DNA from: Pseudophaeobacter flagellatus
Lineage (GTDB): Bacteria > Pseudomonadota > Alphaproteobacteria > Rhodobacterales > Rhodobacteraceae
Direction of reading: 5' to 3'
Length of the DNA: 64,000 bases
Assembly: GCF_021228235.1 (NCBI RefSeq)
Contig: NZ_JAJQRG010000004.1
Span: 1 to 64,000, forward strand
Under the pieces are notes generated by a model. It saw nothing but the letters and a program-made list of their open reading frames with translations. It was not told the DNA's origin and did no database searches. Within the stretch, counting starts at the first letter, position 1; the number at the start of each line of letters is the position of its first letter. Position numbers and translations under genes: made by a program. Positions 7,937-17,005 of this stretch are shown here, piece after piece.

Positions 7937-8815
7937 TCACCGCTTGAGGCGGATTCTAGAGGTTTTTATCCTCTGCTCTTGCTCTGGCCAATGGCTTCGG
8001 TTGCGTACTACACCGTCGGCGCGCACATCGGCAACGGTTTTTACGTCGACTTCGGCATAGGTCCAACCCGGCCGGTTGAGGTCTCCTTCAGCCAGTACAC
8101 CGGTGGCGGGAAAACCGGTGTCGGGCGGGCCAAAGACGCCGCCGGTGCCAACATTGATGTCCACAGATGTGGTCCAGGGCGCCGCACCAACAACAGAGGA
8201 CTGCACGGTCACACATTGGTTTTCCAGCGCTCGCGACATGGCGCCAATCCGCACCCGCCAATACCCGGCCAGGGCCTCAGTGCATGAGGGCATCAAGAGA
8301 ATATCTGCTTCGGCCAGCGCCCGCCCCAACAGGGGGAATTCGCTATCATAGCAGATCAACACGCCAATTTTTCCAAGCCCCGTGTCAAATATCTTCAGCG
8401 GCCCGCCCGCGCCAATTTTCCACGGGTCTCGCTCAAACATTGTCATGATCTGCTTGTCTTGATGATCCCGTTTGCCGCAGGGGCTGTAGAATTCCGCCCG
8501 GTTAACGGGGAGATCATACCCCGCATGGACAGGGGCAGAAGCCCCTAGAATATATACATTATGCTCCGCCGCTAGGGCTTGATGCAGAGCTGAGGCCTGT
8601 TCCATACGTTCAGATACTGCCGCAATGGATCGCTGCAGGTCCGCCGCGACATCTTCACCTGCCAGGGTCGATAGCTCCATCGCGCCGTATTCGGGAAAGA
8701 CAAGGAGATCCGCCCCTTGAGCGGCGGCTTCGGCGACCCAGGCAGAGAGCTTGTCTTCGTACTGCGCCCAGCTGTCGAGCCAATCAAGCGGATATGCGGC
8801 AGTTGCAATTTTCAT
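7937..8815 (-). CDS. Carbon-nitrogen hydrolase (nitrilase superfamily)
   Basis: A 292-residue amidase of the nitrilase superfamily. The Glu-Lys-Cys triad is visible: Glu42 in VFPEYG, Lys121 in DKQIMTMFE, and Cys155 in LICYDSEFP. Such enzymes cleave amide or nitrile bonds in small metabolites; the substrate is not deducible. It starts MKIATAAYPLDW without a signal peptide, so it is cytoplasmic. It sits between infA and the phosphatase gene, which I recall as adjacent in related genomes, and is flanked by a 578-base gene-free stretch, suggesting it arrived by insertion. Confidence 0.9.
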   Translation of the reverse strand: MKIATAAYPLDWLDSWAQYEDKLSAWVAEAAAQGADLLVFPEYGAMELSTLAGEDVAADLQRSIAAVSERMEQASALHQALAAEHNVYILGASAPVHAGYDLPVNRAEFYSPCGKRDHQDKQIMTMFERDPWKIGAGGPLKIFDTGLGKIGVLICYDSEFPLLGRALAEADILLMPSCTEALAGYWRVRIGAMSRALENQCVTVQSSVVGAAPWTTSVDINVGTGGVFGPPDTGFPATGVLAEGDLNRPGWTYAEVDVKTVADVRADGVVRNRSHWPEQEQRIKTSRIRLKR

Positions 8816-9393
8816 CGGATCAGGCCCTCAAGTTATCTCTGGTTTGGCGCAACAAGACAGAGCGGCCGTGAAATGACAACCACTGCCCTGGCTTTGCGCA
8901 GGCTAAGCTGTCTGGCAGAGGGGGCATGTTCAAAATTGCAACGGTCTGTGCCTGGCGGTGCGGCTGCCGAAATCTTTCCAGGGGAAACGGATAATGGCTC
9001 CTGCCTGCGGACGATAGACGCGTTTGCGCCGCAAGGGGCAAGCGAGGCGTGATTTGTGGGCCGCATGGGCGCACCGGGGTTCTGCCCCCTACAAAAGCGG
9101 TGGGGTGAACCAAAGTTGCAGGCCTGGATACTGCGGCAATAGCAGCGATTCGGTGTCGCAACCACTTGGACAAACACTCGGTCAAATACCTGGGCAAAAC
9201 TCTCGGCGTGGTCGACCAATGGCGTGCCGGTTGCCGCGTCAACCATCCGGACACCACCAAGGCGCTGGTCAGGACATTTCAGCACTATTGTGATAGCTTC
9301 GCGGATGGGAGAGACACCGGCGCATCACAGTCCAGCGCGGCGGCCATGTTGTCGGCGTAGAAGGCCGTGAAATGGCTGACGATGATTGTTGGC
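8816..9393. other. Gene-free stretch, 578 bases
   Basis: No supportable gene. Short minus-strand frames are open here, one containing GGVRMVDAATGTPLVDHAESF, which has a protein-like look, but none has a good start and the frames are interrupted. It could be remains of a decayed gene next to the inserted nitrilase gene. Confidence 0.4.
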
Positions 9394-9852
9394 TTATGTG
9401 ATCTCTTGCGGGGTGCCCCAGCGTGCGGTGAGATGCTTGATGATCTGGTCGCGGGTCTGGCGATAGCTGTCCAGCTTGGCCGCACGGGTTTCGCCCAGCC
9501 CGGTTGGGTCCATGATGGGCCAGTATTCGACCTCTAGATGAAAGACGCGCGTCAGTTCCAGTGCCCGGCGTTGGCTCGCGGGCGAGAGCGCCACCACCAA
9601 ATCAAAGGAGGACAGATCGTCGCCCCATTGCTCCATCTCGTCGAAAGAGCGTGACCTATGGCGCGATAACTCCACATCGATCTCTTGACAGACCGCAACG
9701 CAAAAACCGTCAATCTCAAGATCATTCTTGACGCCAACGGATTGTACATAGGTGCCAGTGCCATAGAACTTTTTCATGATCCCCTCGGCCATGGGCGAGC
9801 GGACCGCGTTGTGGTCGCAGCAGAACAGGATGGACTGCGGCAATTCCTTCAC
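9394..9852 (-). CDS. Low-molecular-weight protein tyrosine phosphatase family
   Basis: A 152-residue member of the LMW-PTP/arsenate-reductase fold. The phosphate-binding loop is CX5R, Cys12 to Arg18 (CDHNAVRS), followed by PMAEGIMKKFY; a candidate general acid is the Asp in IMDPTG near residue 114. The family includes tyrosine phosphatases and thioredoxin-linked arsenate reductases; no arsenic genes are nearby, so phosphatase activity is more likely. It lies three bases after UPF0262 on the same strand, a pairing I recall from Rhodobacterales, so the two are almost certainly co-transcribed. Confidence 0.85.
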   Translation of the reverse strand: MKELPQSILFCCDHNAVRSPMAEGIMKKFYGTGTYVQSVGVKNDLEIDGFCVAVCQEIDVELSRHRSRSFDEMEQWGDDLSSFDLVVALSPASQRRALELTRVFHLEVEYWPIMDPTGLGETRAAKLDSYRQTRDQIIKHLTARWGTPQEIT

Positions 9853-9855
9853 CCG

Positions 9856-10335
9856 TCAGCCTCCGAAATGCAGCACGCAGATGAGCGTAAATAGCCGACG
9901 AGCGGTGTCGGTGTCGACCTCTGCTTTGCCCTCCAGGCGCTCTTGCAGCACCCGGCTGCCTTCGTTGTGAATGCCGCGCCGTGCCATGTCGATGGTTTCA
10001 ATCTGACTGGGCGGCAGAGTCTTTACCGCAGAAAAATAACTCTCGCAGATCTGATAGTAATCCTTGACCACCTGACGGAAGGGAGACAGCGACAGATGAA
10101 ATTCCGCAGCTTTCGCCCCAGCTTCGGTTTGCAGATCAAAGACCAAGCGCTTTTCACGAATGGCAAGACCCAGATGGTAGGGGCCGTCAATGCTTGGATG
10201 CCCGTCGCGGGCGGGCAGGGTAAAGGAGTTTTCCTCAATCAGGTCGTAGATCGCCACCTTACGTTCCTGCTCGATCTCCGCGGTGGGCAGAGGGAGGTTG
10301 CGGTCGTCCAACTCGATTTGGCTGATGCGGCTCAT
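9856..10335 (-). CDS. UPF0262 family protein
   Basis: Member of UPF0262, an uncharacterised alphaproteobacterial family of about 160 residues. The open frame runs 12 codons further upstream, but the family begins with MSRI-x-x-IELD, so I place the start at 10335, giving 159 residues. Recognisable blocks are the RKVAIYDLIEEN segment, YHLGLAIREKRLVFDL, and the C-terminal DTARRLFTLICVLHF. No catalytic residues are known. It is followed after three bases by the phosphatase gene. Confidence 0.9.
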   Translation of the reverse strand: MSRISQIELDDRNLPLPTAEIEQERKVAIYDLIEENSFTLPARDGHPSIDGPYHLGLAIREKRLVFDLQTEAGAKAAEFHLSLSPFRQVVKDYYQICESYFSAVKTLPPSQIETIDMARRGIHNEGSRVLQERLEGKAEVDTDTARRLFTLICVLHFGG

Positions 10336-10693
10336 GGCGTTTGATCTCTGTCGGGATAGCGTTTCATTCAAGTCCTAAGCTATGGCGTGATCTGGGGCAA
10401 ATGCCCAGTTTTCAAAACAGGCATTTGCGCATCAGAAAGGCAGCATTATTTCTGCGTCATTTTTCTATGAAAAATGCACGCATGCCTTCGGCGAGGATAT
10501 TTAGGGCCAAATGAAGCTGGCATTTGCAATCTAATCTCTTTTAGCATGCCTTAGCGGTACATGCGGGGACGCCGATGACCGCGCCAAGTGAAGCCTCCCG
10601 GTTTTGTTTTACGGAATCGGGAGGTGAACCAGGTTTCATTTGGCGAAAAATATCCCGGGGGGAATTGGCCAGTGGCCAAGGGGGGCAGCGCCC
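10336..10693. other. Intergenic region between UPF0262 and hisD
   Basis: No gene seen. It contains CCTCCCG at 10594-10600 facing CGGGAGG at 10618-10624, a seven-pair stem with a 17-base loop about 70 bases after the hisD stop, without a clear T run. It should also hold the promoter of UPF0262. Confidence 0.4.
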
Positions 10694-11998
10694 CTATTTC
10701 TTATTCAATGCCTCCAGGCGAGCGGTGACCGAGAGGCCATGCGCTTCAAGGCTCTCGCTCCGTGCCAGGACCTCTGCTGCGGGACCAATGGCGCGCAGCG
10801 TATCGGGCGTCATCTGGCTGAGGGTTGTGCGTTTTATGAAATCCATCACTGACAATCCGGAGGAAAACCGGGCTGACCGCGCCGTGGGCAGGACGTGATT
10901 TGGCCCGCCGACATAGTCGCCGATGGCTTCAGGGGTGAATTGCCCGAGGAAAATGGCACCAGCGTGGATAGTTTTTTTGCTCAGGGCGCGTGGGTCAGCG
11001 ACACAGAGCTCTAGGTGTTCTGGGGCGATGCGATTGGACAGGGCGGCGGCTTCGTCCAGGTTCCGCACCGTGATCACGGCGCCATAGTCACGCCAGCTGG
11101 CCGAAGCAATGGCCCGGCGTTCCAGGGTTTCCAACCGGGCTTCTACTGCAGCGGCCACGGCGCGGCCAAAGTCGGCATTATCGGTTATCAACAGCGATTG
11201 TGCGCTTTCATCGTGTTCGGCCTGGCTCATCAGATCGAGGGCAATCCAGTCAGGCGGCGTGTTTTTGTCGGCGATTACCAGAATTTCAGAAGGGCCGGCG
11301 ATCATGTCGATTCCCACCTTGCCAAAGACCCGACGCTTGGCCGCCGCGACAAAGGCGTTGCCGGGGCCGGTTATTTTATCGACGGGGGCAATGGTTTCAG
11401 TGCCATAGGCCAGAGCCGCAATCGCCTGGGCACCGCCGACGCGGTAAATCTCGGTGACGCCAGCCAGACGGGCCGCCAGCAGTACCAGCGGGTTCAGCAC
11501 CCCATCCGGGGTGGGGACGGTGATAGCCAGTCGTTCGACCCCGGCGACCTGGGCGGGGATTGCATTCATCAAGACGGAAGAGGGGTAAGAGGCCAGCCCC
11601 CCTGGTACATAGAGCCCAGCGGCAGACACTGCGGACCAGCGCCAGCCCAGCGTGGCCCCTGTGGCATCTTGCCATTCAGCGTCTTCGGGTAGTTGGCGGG
11701 CGTGGTAGGCCCGGATTCGTTCAGCGGCCAATTCTAGCGCGGCACGATCCTGGGCAGAGACTGTTGCAATTGCCGCGTCTACCTCGGCGGGGGTAATCGC
11801 CAATTGATCTGCGCTCAGCTCCAGCCGGTCAAATTTCGCTGTCAGCTCTAACAGGGCGGCGTCACCCCGGCTGCGCACATCGGCGATGATTCCGGCGACG
11901 GCGGCGTCCACATCGGGGCTGTCTTCGCGCTTGGCGTTCAGCAGGGCGGCAAAGGCGGTTTCGAAATCGGCGTCAGATGAATCAAGGAAAACGGGCAT
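10694..11998 (-). CDS. hisD: Histidinol dehydrogenase
   Basis: Catalyses the last two NAD-dependent oxidations of histidine synthesis, L-histidinol to L-histidine. The 434-residue protein fits family length and shows the NAD-site GPGNAFVAAAKR, the PSEILVIAD block, zinc-ligand region QAEHDESAQ, and the catalytic HxxH-like segment around IAPEHLEL with GPNHVLPT. The frame is open further upstream, but those residues are not family-like, so MPVFLDSSD at 11998 is chosen. It belongs to the murA - DUF2948 - hisD order. A 284-base interval with no recognisable gene separates it from DUF2948. Confidence 0.97.
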   Translation of the reverse strand: MPVFLDSSDADFETAFAALLNAKREDSPDVDAAVAGIIADVRSRGDAALLELTAKFDRLELSADQLAITPAEVDAAIATVSAQDRAALELAAERIRAYHARQLPEDAEWQDATGATLGWRWSAVSAAGLYVPGGLASYPSSVLMNAIPAQVAGVERLAITVPTPDGVLNPLVLLAARLAGVTEIYRVGGAQAIAALAYGTETIAPVDKITGPGNAFVAAAKRRVFGKVGIDMIAGPSEILVIADKNTPPDWIALDLMSQAEHDESAQSLLITDNADFGRAVAAAVEARLETLERRAIASASWRDYGAVITVRNLDEAAALSNRIAPEHLELCVADPRALSKKTIHAGAIFLGQFTPEAIGDYVGGPNHVLPTARSARFSSGLSVMDFIKRTTLSQMTPDTLRAIGPAAEVLARSESLEAHGLSVTARLEALNKK

Positions 11999-12282
11999 AT
12001 TGGCTCTCTCTGGCTGGTAGTGCGGACATATCGCCCCGAGGGGCCGGCGACAAGCGTTAGCGCTTGGTTCACAGCCTTTTGCATATCTGTCGCATCCGTG
12101 GCTTTGGCGGATCCTGCGGTGCAGGGCTGTGGTCGTGTCGGCCTCTGGCGCACCTGGTATTCTGGCCATTATCGCGGCTGCACCTGCGCTGATCTTGAAG
12201 GCATCAAAGACATTGGCCGGGCGGCCTCAGCTTTCCGCGCTGGTTGCCGCCCTAGCCTATGGGGGGTCCCCGCACAAAGGAA

Positions 12283-12759
12283 TCAGAGATTATGTTCGGG
12301 GGCTGATTTTGAAGGTGCCACATAGGGTTTAGTGACATCCCGCAGCGTGACCTCGAGCGCTTCGACCGACAGGCGGATGCTGCCATCGCCTGCAAGGGTC
12401 AGCAGCACATGGCCCGCGCCATCCTCGCCGGGTTCAAAGTGAACCGACAGCAGCGACAGCACCAGATCCTTGTTGTTGCGATCAAGCCCCTGCGAGGCCA
12501 CGCCTAGTACCGTGTCGATAACCAGCAGCGACTGGACCCGTTCATAGGCGCGTGCGCGTTTTTCGGCGCTTGGCTTGTCTTCCCAGCGGAACCGATTCAG
12601 CAGCAGGGCAAAGCGGCGCTGCGAGGCCCGCCAGCTCATTTCTGTGACTGGGAAAACCGCGTCCTGTACTAGGCTGGATATCACCTCCAGATCCTCGGGG
12701 CTGAGTGCGCCGAGGTTTACCGGAGCTTCGCGGCCATCATGAAAGCTGGCGTCTGACAT
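12283..12759 (-). CDS. DUF2948 family protein
   Basis: A 158-residue protein that I recognise as DUF2948, an alphaproteobacterial family of unknown function usually found between murA and hisD. Characteristic pieces are LSSLVQDA-type sequence (here ISSLVQDAVFPVTEMSW), RRFALLLNRFRWE and the C-terminal IRLSVEALEVTLRDV. The start at 12759 (MSDASFHDG) lies four bases beyond the murA stop, so the pair is probably translationally linked; the frame is open further upstream but only inside murA. Confidence 0.88.
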   Translation of the reverse strand: MSDASFHDGREAPVNLGALSPEDLEVISSLVQDAVFPVTEMSWRASQRRFALLLNRFRWEDKPSAEKRARAYERVQSLLVIDTVLGVASQGLDRNNKDLVLSLLSVHFEPGEDGAGHVLLTLAGDGSIRLSVEALEVTLRDVTKPYVAPSKSAPEHNL

Positions 12760-12763
12760 TGGC

Positions 12764-14032
12764 CTAGCTCCCTTTGATACGTTCGATTTTGGCCCCAACG
12801 GCAGAGAACTTGCGCACGACATGTTCATAGCCACGATCCAGATGGTAAACCCGGTTGACGATGGTTTCGCCTTCGGCGGCAAGGCCCGCCAGGATCAGCG
12901 AGACTGAGGCCCGCAGATCGGTGGCCATAACCGGTGCCCCCTTTAGGCGTTCAACCCCTGTTACCGTGGCGTGCCCGCCCTGTACGTCAATCTGGGCGCC
13001 CATGCGAATCAGTTCTGGCGCGTGCATAAAGCGGTTTTCGAAGATTTTCTCTTCCAGTACGCTGGTGCCGTCGGCGGTGCACATCAGGGCCATCATCTGC
13101 GCCTGCAGGTCGGTTGGAAAACCGGGGAAGGGTTCGGTGGTGACATCCACCGCCTTGACCCTGTCACCGCGGCGCTTGACCATCAGGCCTGCCTTGGTTT
13201 CGGTCACATCAATGCCTGCCGCATCCAGTTTTTCGACAAAGGCACCAATCAGATCGAGACGTCCGCCCAGCAGCTCTACCTCGCCGCCACAGATCGCCGG
13301 GGCCAGCATATAGGTGCCCAGTTCAATCCGGTCGGTGACCACGGGGTGGGTGGCCCCATGCAGCCGGTCCACACCTTCAATGGTGATGGTCCCGGTTCCG
13401 GCGCCATCAATATGGGCACCCATTTTTGTCAAACAGTCCGCCAAGTCGACGATCTCTGGCTCACGGGCGGCGTTCTTGATCACCGTGGTGCCCTTGGCCA
13501 GGGTGGCGGCCATCATGATGTTTTCGGTGGCCCCCACCGAGGCAAAGTTGAGCTCGATCATCGCCCCCTTGAGGCCGCCTGGCGCCTTGGCGTGCAGATA
13601 GCCGTCTTTCAGCTCGATCTCGGCGCCAAGCGCTTCCAGGCCGTGAATGTGCAGATCCATTGGCCGCGCCCCAATGGCACAGCCGCCTGGCAGCGAGACC
13701 ACTGCCTGCCCCAGCCGCGCCAGCATCGGACCCAGAACCAGATTGGAAGCCCGCATTTTGCGCACGATTTCATAATCGGCGACGTGGTTGTCGATATTAT
13801 GGCTGGAGAGCGCCTGAACCTGCCCGTCCTGCAGGCTGGACACCTCGGCCCCCAGGGATCGCAGCAGTTCGGTCATGGTTTTGATATCGCTCAGCCGTGG
13901 CGCATTGGTCAGGGTCAGCGGTTCTTCGCTGAGCAGCGTGGCTGGCATCAGGGCGAGGCAGGCGTTCTTGGCCCCCGCAATTGGGATCTGGCCCCTCAGG
14001 GGACCACTGCCTTTTACCAAAATCGAATCCAT
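12764..14032 (-). CDS. murA: UDP-N-acetylglucosamine 1-carboxyvinyltransferase
   Basis: First committed step of peptidoglycan synthesis: transfer of enolpyruvate from PEP to UDP-GlcNAc. The 422-residue protein starts with the substrate-binding AGAKNACL motif and has the catalytic Cys118 in the loop PGGCAIG, the residue modified by fosfomycin; its presence predicts a conventional sensitive active site. Family length is normal. A 51-residue ORF ends seven bases upstream on the same strand and DUF2948 follows four bases downstream. Confidence 0.98.
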   Translation of the reverse strand: MDSILVKGSGPLRGQIPIAGAKNACLALMPATLLSEEPLTLTNAPRLSDIKTMTELLRSLGAEVSSLQDGQVQALSSHNIDNHVADYEIVRKMRASNLVLGPMLARLGQAVVSLPGGCAIGARPMDLHIHGLEALGAEIELKDGYLHAKAPGGLKGAMIELNFASVGATENIMMAATLAKGTTVIKNAAREPEIVDLADCLTKMGAHIDGAGTGTITIEGVDRLHGATHPVVTDRIELGTYMLAPAICGGEVELLGGRLDLIGAFVEKLDAAGIDVTETKAGLMVKRRGDRVKAVDVTTEPFPGFPTDLQAQMMALMCTADGTSVLEEKIFENRFMHAPELIRMGAQIDVQGGHATVTGVERLKGAPVMATDLRASVSLILAGLAAEGETIVNRVYHLDRGYEHVVRKFSAVGAKIERIKGS

Positions 14033-14039
14033 CTCGCCT

Positions 14040-14195
14040 CTACCTTTCCGACTCTTCGGTCGTCGTCTCTTGTTTCACTGCGCGTGCCTTTGCCTGCGCC
14101 TTTCGGCGCGCCATATTGGCTTTCAATGAGGCTTTCAGTCGATCCTCTCGCTGCGAGGCGGCCGGGCTCGGTTTTTGCGGTTTTTTCTCTGCCAT
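14040..14195 (-). CDS. Small basic protein, 51 residues
   Basis: An ATG at 14195 opens a 51-codon frame, [18 protein letters not shown]..., rich in Lys, Arg and Ala in the middle ([17 protein letters not shown]) and acidic at the end (TTTEESER). It ends seven bases before murA, whose ribosome-binding site GAGGCGAG overlaps its last codons, so it is probably transcribed with murA. The composition suggests a mostly helical or disordered nucleic-acid-binding or ribosome-associated peptide. I have no family assignment. Coding is supported by the tight spacing to murA and the protein-like composition only. Confidence 0.6.
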   Translation of the reverse strand: MAEKKPQKPSPAASQREDRLKASLKANMARRKAQAKARAVKQETTTEESER

Positions 14196-14279
14196 AGACC
14201 TTCTGTAACTTAGTGTGAAAAAACCGTCCAGAAGCTCTTGCGCCCTTCTGAGTTTATCCCTAAAAGCCCCTTCACCGGC

Positions 14280-14354
<75 letters not shown>

Positions 14355-14577
14355 GTAAAGATGTTCAGCCTAAATAGCCATAAAGCCTTGAAGGTCAACG
14401 CAATTTAGGATGTGTTAAATCCCCCGATATAGCCAGCCCTAGGATGATTACGCGTGGATTTTCAACGCCGATTCCCGTATTTGCCAAGGGGTTGATCGGG
14501 TCTCTGGGGGGCAGAGGGTCGTTCCGTCCCGGTAGACGTCGTGCCTTCAGGGTCCTTGCATTGAAGCCGCCTGCATA

Positions 14578-14603
14578 GGCGGCTCAGGTTTTACTGAGCC
14601 GCC
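14578..14603 (-). terminator. Hairpin after the acyl-CoA dehydrogenase gene
   Basis: Perfect ten-pair stem GGCGGCTCAG/CTGAGCCGCC with a six-base loop, nine bases past the stop codon. There is no T run. A further GCCGCC at 14565-14570 can compete for the GGCGGC arm, giving two mutually exclusive hairpins. Confidence 0.5.
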
Positions 14604-14611
14604 CTGCATAA

Positions 14612-15748
14612 CTACTTCAACAGGTCGCGGGCGATGATGGTGCGCTGTATTTCCGACGACCCCTCGTAGATTCGGAAGATCCGCAAATCGCGCAGGTAGC
14701 GTTCCAGCGGAAAATCGCGGGTGTAGCCGTAGCCGCCGTGAATCTGTAGTGCCCGGTCTGCAATGCGCCAGGCCGCTTCGCTGGCATACAGCTTGGCAAA
14801 GGCCGAGTCGGAGGAATAGCGCGCGCCCGTGCCCCGTTTGCGAGCGGCCTGCAGTCCCAATGCCCGCGCCGCCGCCAGTTCGGTGGCGCTGTCGGCCAGC
14901 ATCCATTGTAGCCCTTGGAAATTGCCAATCGGCTGGCCGCCGACCTCGCGTTCCTTGGCGTAGGAGATTGCTGCATTCAGGGCAGCCTGGGCTATTCCGG
15001 TTGCCTGCGCGGCCACCTCGATACGGCCATTGTCCAGCACTTTCATCGCGGTGCGGAACCCCGTGCCTTCCTCGCCCAGCCGGTTTTCCTGTGGGACATG
15101 ACAGTCAAAAGATATCGGGAAGACATGACCGCCGCGCAGTCCCATGGTCTCTTCGTGGCGACCGATCTCTATCCCGTCTGTCTTGCCTGGCTCGACCACA
15201 AAGGCGCTGACCCCGCGCGCGCCCGCTGCGCTGTCGGTTTTGGCATAGACCACGATGAAATCCGCTGCACCGGCGTTTGAGATGAAGCATTTGGCCCCTT
15301 TCAACCGGTAGCCGTCGTCGTCTCGCGTGGCCGTGGTGCGCATATCTGCCGGGTTGGACCCGGCCTGCGGTTCGGTCAGCGCGAAGGCACCAAGGAGGTC
15401 ACCCGCCGCGGCCTGCGGAAGAAAGCGTTGTTTCAGCGCCTCATCCGCCCCCAGCAGCAGCGAATCCGTTGCCAGAAAATGCGCCGTCAGCATAGATGCG
15501 GTGGAGCCACAGGCCCCGGCAATCGCCTCGACCGCGTAATAAAGCGCTGGTCCGGACAGGCCAGTGCCGCCATAGGATTCGGGCAGGTTCATCCCCATGA
15601 TGCCCATCTCTGCCAGCGCCGACTGATGCAGCGTTGCGAACTGTGCTTTGGCATCGATACCGGCAGCGGCAGGCACCAGAACCTCGTTTGAAAACCGTTC
15701 TATCTGGCCTATGACGGCCTGCTCTTCACTGTTCAGATCATCGGTCAT
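14612..15748 (-). CDS. Acyl-CoA dehydrogenase
   Basis: An FAD-dependent acyl-CoA dehydrogenase of 378 residues that introduces a trans-2 double bond and passes electrons to ETF. The FAD-binding LGAFALTEPQAGSNPADM block and the catalytic Glu362 in IYEGSSEIQRTI, the position used by short- and medium-chain enzymes, are present. The frame is open further upstream, but the ATG at 15748 overlaps the stop of the CoA transferase as ATGA, which fixes the start and implies translational coupling. With the CoA transferase it probably activates and oxidises one carboxylic acid; the acid cannot be named. Confidence 0.93.
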   Translation of the reverse strand: MTDDLNSEEQAVIGQIERFSNEVLVPAAAGIDAKAQFATLHQSALAEMGIMGMNLPESYGGTGLSGPALYYAVEAIAGACGSTASMLTAHFLATDSLLLGADEALKQRFLPQAAAGDLLGAFALTEPQAGSNPADMRTTATRDDDGYRLKGAKCFISNAGAADFIVVYAKTDSAAGARGVSAFVVEPGKTDGIEIGRHEETMGLRGGHVFPISFDCHVPQENRLGEEGTGFRTAMKVLDNGRIEVAAQATGIAQAALNAAISYAKEREVGGQPIGNFQGLQWMLADSATELAAARALGLQAARKRGTGARYSSDSAFAKLYASEAAWRIADRALQIHGGYGYTRDFPLERYLRDLRIFRIYEGSSEIQRTIIARDLLK

Positions 15749-16920
15749 CTGATATTTCCTTCTTTCAACCGTTGCAGAATTTCCGTGGTGTGCGCCCCCA
15801 GTTCCGGGGCCGCCTGTCGCCCGCCACGCGGGGCGCCGCTGAAATGCACTGGCTGTTCCGGCACGGTGAATTCCCCGAGGGAAGGATGGGCAACCGTTGT
15901 CGCCAGTTCGCGTGCCTGTACCTGGGGCGAATCCCAGGCCTGTCGCACCGAACACAGCGCCGCGGCGGGAATGCCCGCATCTGACAGCGCCGTAACCACG
16001 CTCTGCACGTCCTGCGTGGCGGCCCAGCTTTCGATATGCTGCGCCAGTGCCGGTTCATTCTGTCGCCGTAATGTGTCGCTGGCAAAGTGCGGGTCATGCG
16101 CCAGGTCCGGCGCTCCGATGGCCGTCGCAAAGGTCGCAAACAGCCGGTCGTTCAGCACCGCAACGGTAAAGCTGCCGTCTTTGGCCGGATAGGTGCCAAA
16201 GGGGGCCGAGAGCGGGTGCTTGCTGCCCGTCCGCTTTGGCATCTCTCCGGTCATCAGCGCCCGGCAGGCCCCCACCGGCATCATGGACACCAGGGAGTCA
16301 TACAGCGCCAGATCGACATGTCGCCCCCTGCCGCTGCGGGTGCGGTCAAACAGCGCCACCATGGCCCCAAAGGCCGCAAACATGCCGCCCGCCACATCCG
16401 CAAAGGCATCCCCGGCCATCATCGGCGGGCCGTCCTCGGCGCCGGTCATATCCATCAGACCGCTCATCGCCTGGATGATGATGTCATAGGCTGGCAGGCT
16501 TCGGTTCGGGCCGGTCTGGCCGAACCCGGACACCGAGACATAGACCAGCTGGGGAAGGGCTGCGCACAGTTCATCCGGGCCCAGCCCAAACCGGTCCATC
16601 ACGCCGGGGCGGAAGTTTTCAATCACAATATCGCACTCGGCCGCCAAGGCCCGCGCCGCTGCGGCCCCCTCTGCCGATTTCAGGTCCAGAACAATGGATT
16701 TCTTGCCGCGGTTCACCGATTGGAACAGCAGGCTTTCGCCGTCCTGGAACGGGCCGATGTGACGATAGTCATCGCCTGAGGGCGGTTCCACCTTGATCAC
16801 CTCTGCGCCTAGATCAGCCATCAGCGCGGTACAGTAGGGGCCGGCCAGCACGCGGGAAAAGTCCAAGACCCGGACCCCCTCTAGCGGTCTGTGCCCCGTC
16901 GTTTCATCATGTTTGAACAT
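15745..16920 (-). CDS. CaiB/BaiF family CoA transferase
   Basis: A class III CoA transferase of 391 residues that moves CoA between carboxylic acids. The N-terminal RVLDFSRVLAGPYCT and LGAEVIKVEPPSGDD blocks are textbook for the family, and the catalytic Asp that forms the acyl anhydride is Asp171 (MMAGDAFADVAGG), at almost the same position as in formyl-CoA transferase. The gene is divergent from a LysR regulator and overlaps the acyl-CoA dehydrogenase start by four bases, forming a two-gene operon. Confidence 0.93.
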   Translation of the reverse strand: MFKHDETTGHRPLEGVRVLDFSRVLAGPYCTALMADLGAEVIKVEPPSGDDYRHIGPFQDGESLLFQSVNRGKKSIVLDLKSAEGAAAARALAAECDIVIENFRPGVMDRFGLGPDELCAALPQLVYVSVSGFGQTGPNRSLPAYDIIIQAMSGLMDMTGAEDGPPMMAGDAFADVAGGMFAAFGAMVALFDRTRSGRGRHVDLALYDSLVSMMPVGACRALMTGEMPKRTGSKHPLSAPFGTYPAKDGSFTVAVLNDRLFATFATAIGAPDLAHDPHFASDTLRRQNEPALAQHIESWAATQDVQSVVTALSDAGIPAAALCSVRQAWDSPQVQARELATTVAHPSLGEFTVPEQPVHFSGAPRGGRQAAPELGAHTTEILQRLKEGNIR

Positions 16921-17005
16921 ATATCCACCATCAATTGCTTGCTGGAAGATAGCGCTTGTTTGGATATACTCAGAAATACAAGATACATATAAGGGGTATT
17001 CAAAA

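Noticed and set aside
8820-9285. Overlapping minus-strand frames of about 150 codons downstream of the phosphatase
   Set aside because: Two frames are open over the same DNA, neither with a good start nor recognisable domain; at most remains of a decayed gene.
11999-12169. 57-residue N-terminal extension of HisD
   Set aside because: Residues are Arg/Cys/His-rich and unlike HisD; MPVFLDSSD at 11998 matches the family length.
12971-14197. Long open frame (over 400 codons) on the plus strand opposite murA
   Set aside because: It is antisense to an unmistakable murA; composition is typical of mirror frames in GC-rich DNA and it shows no family motif.
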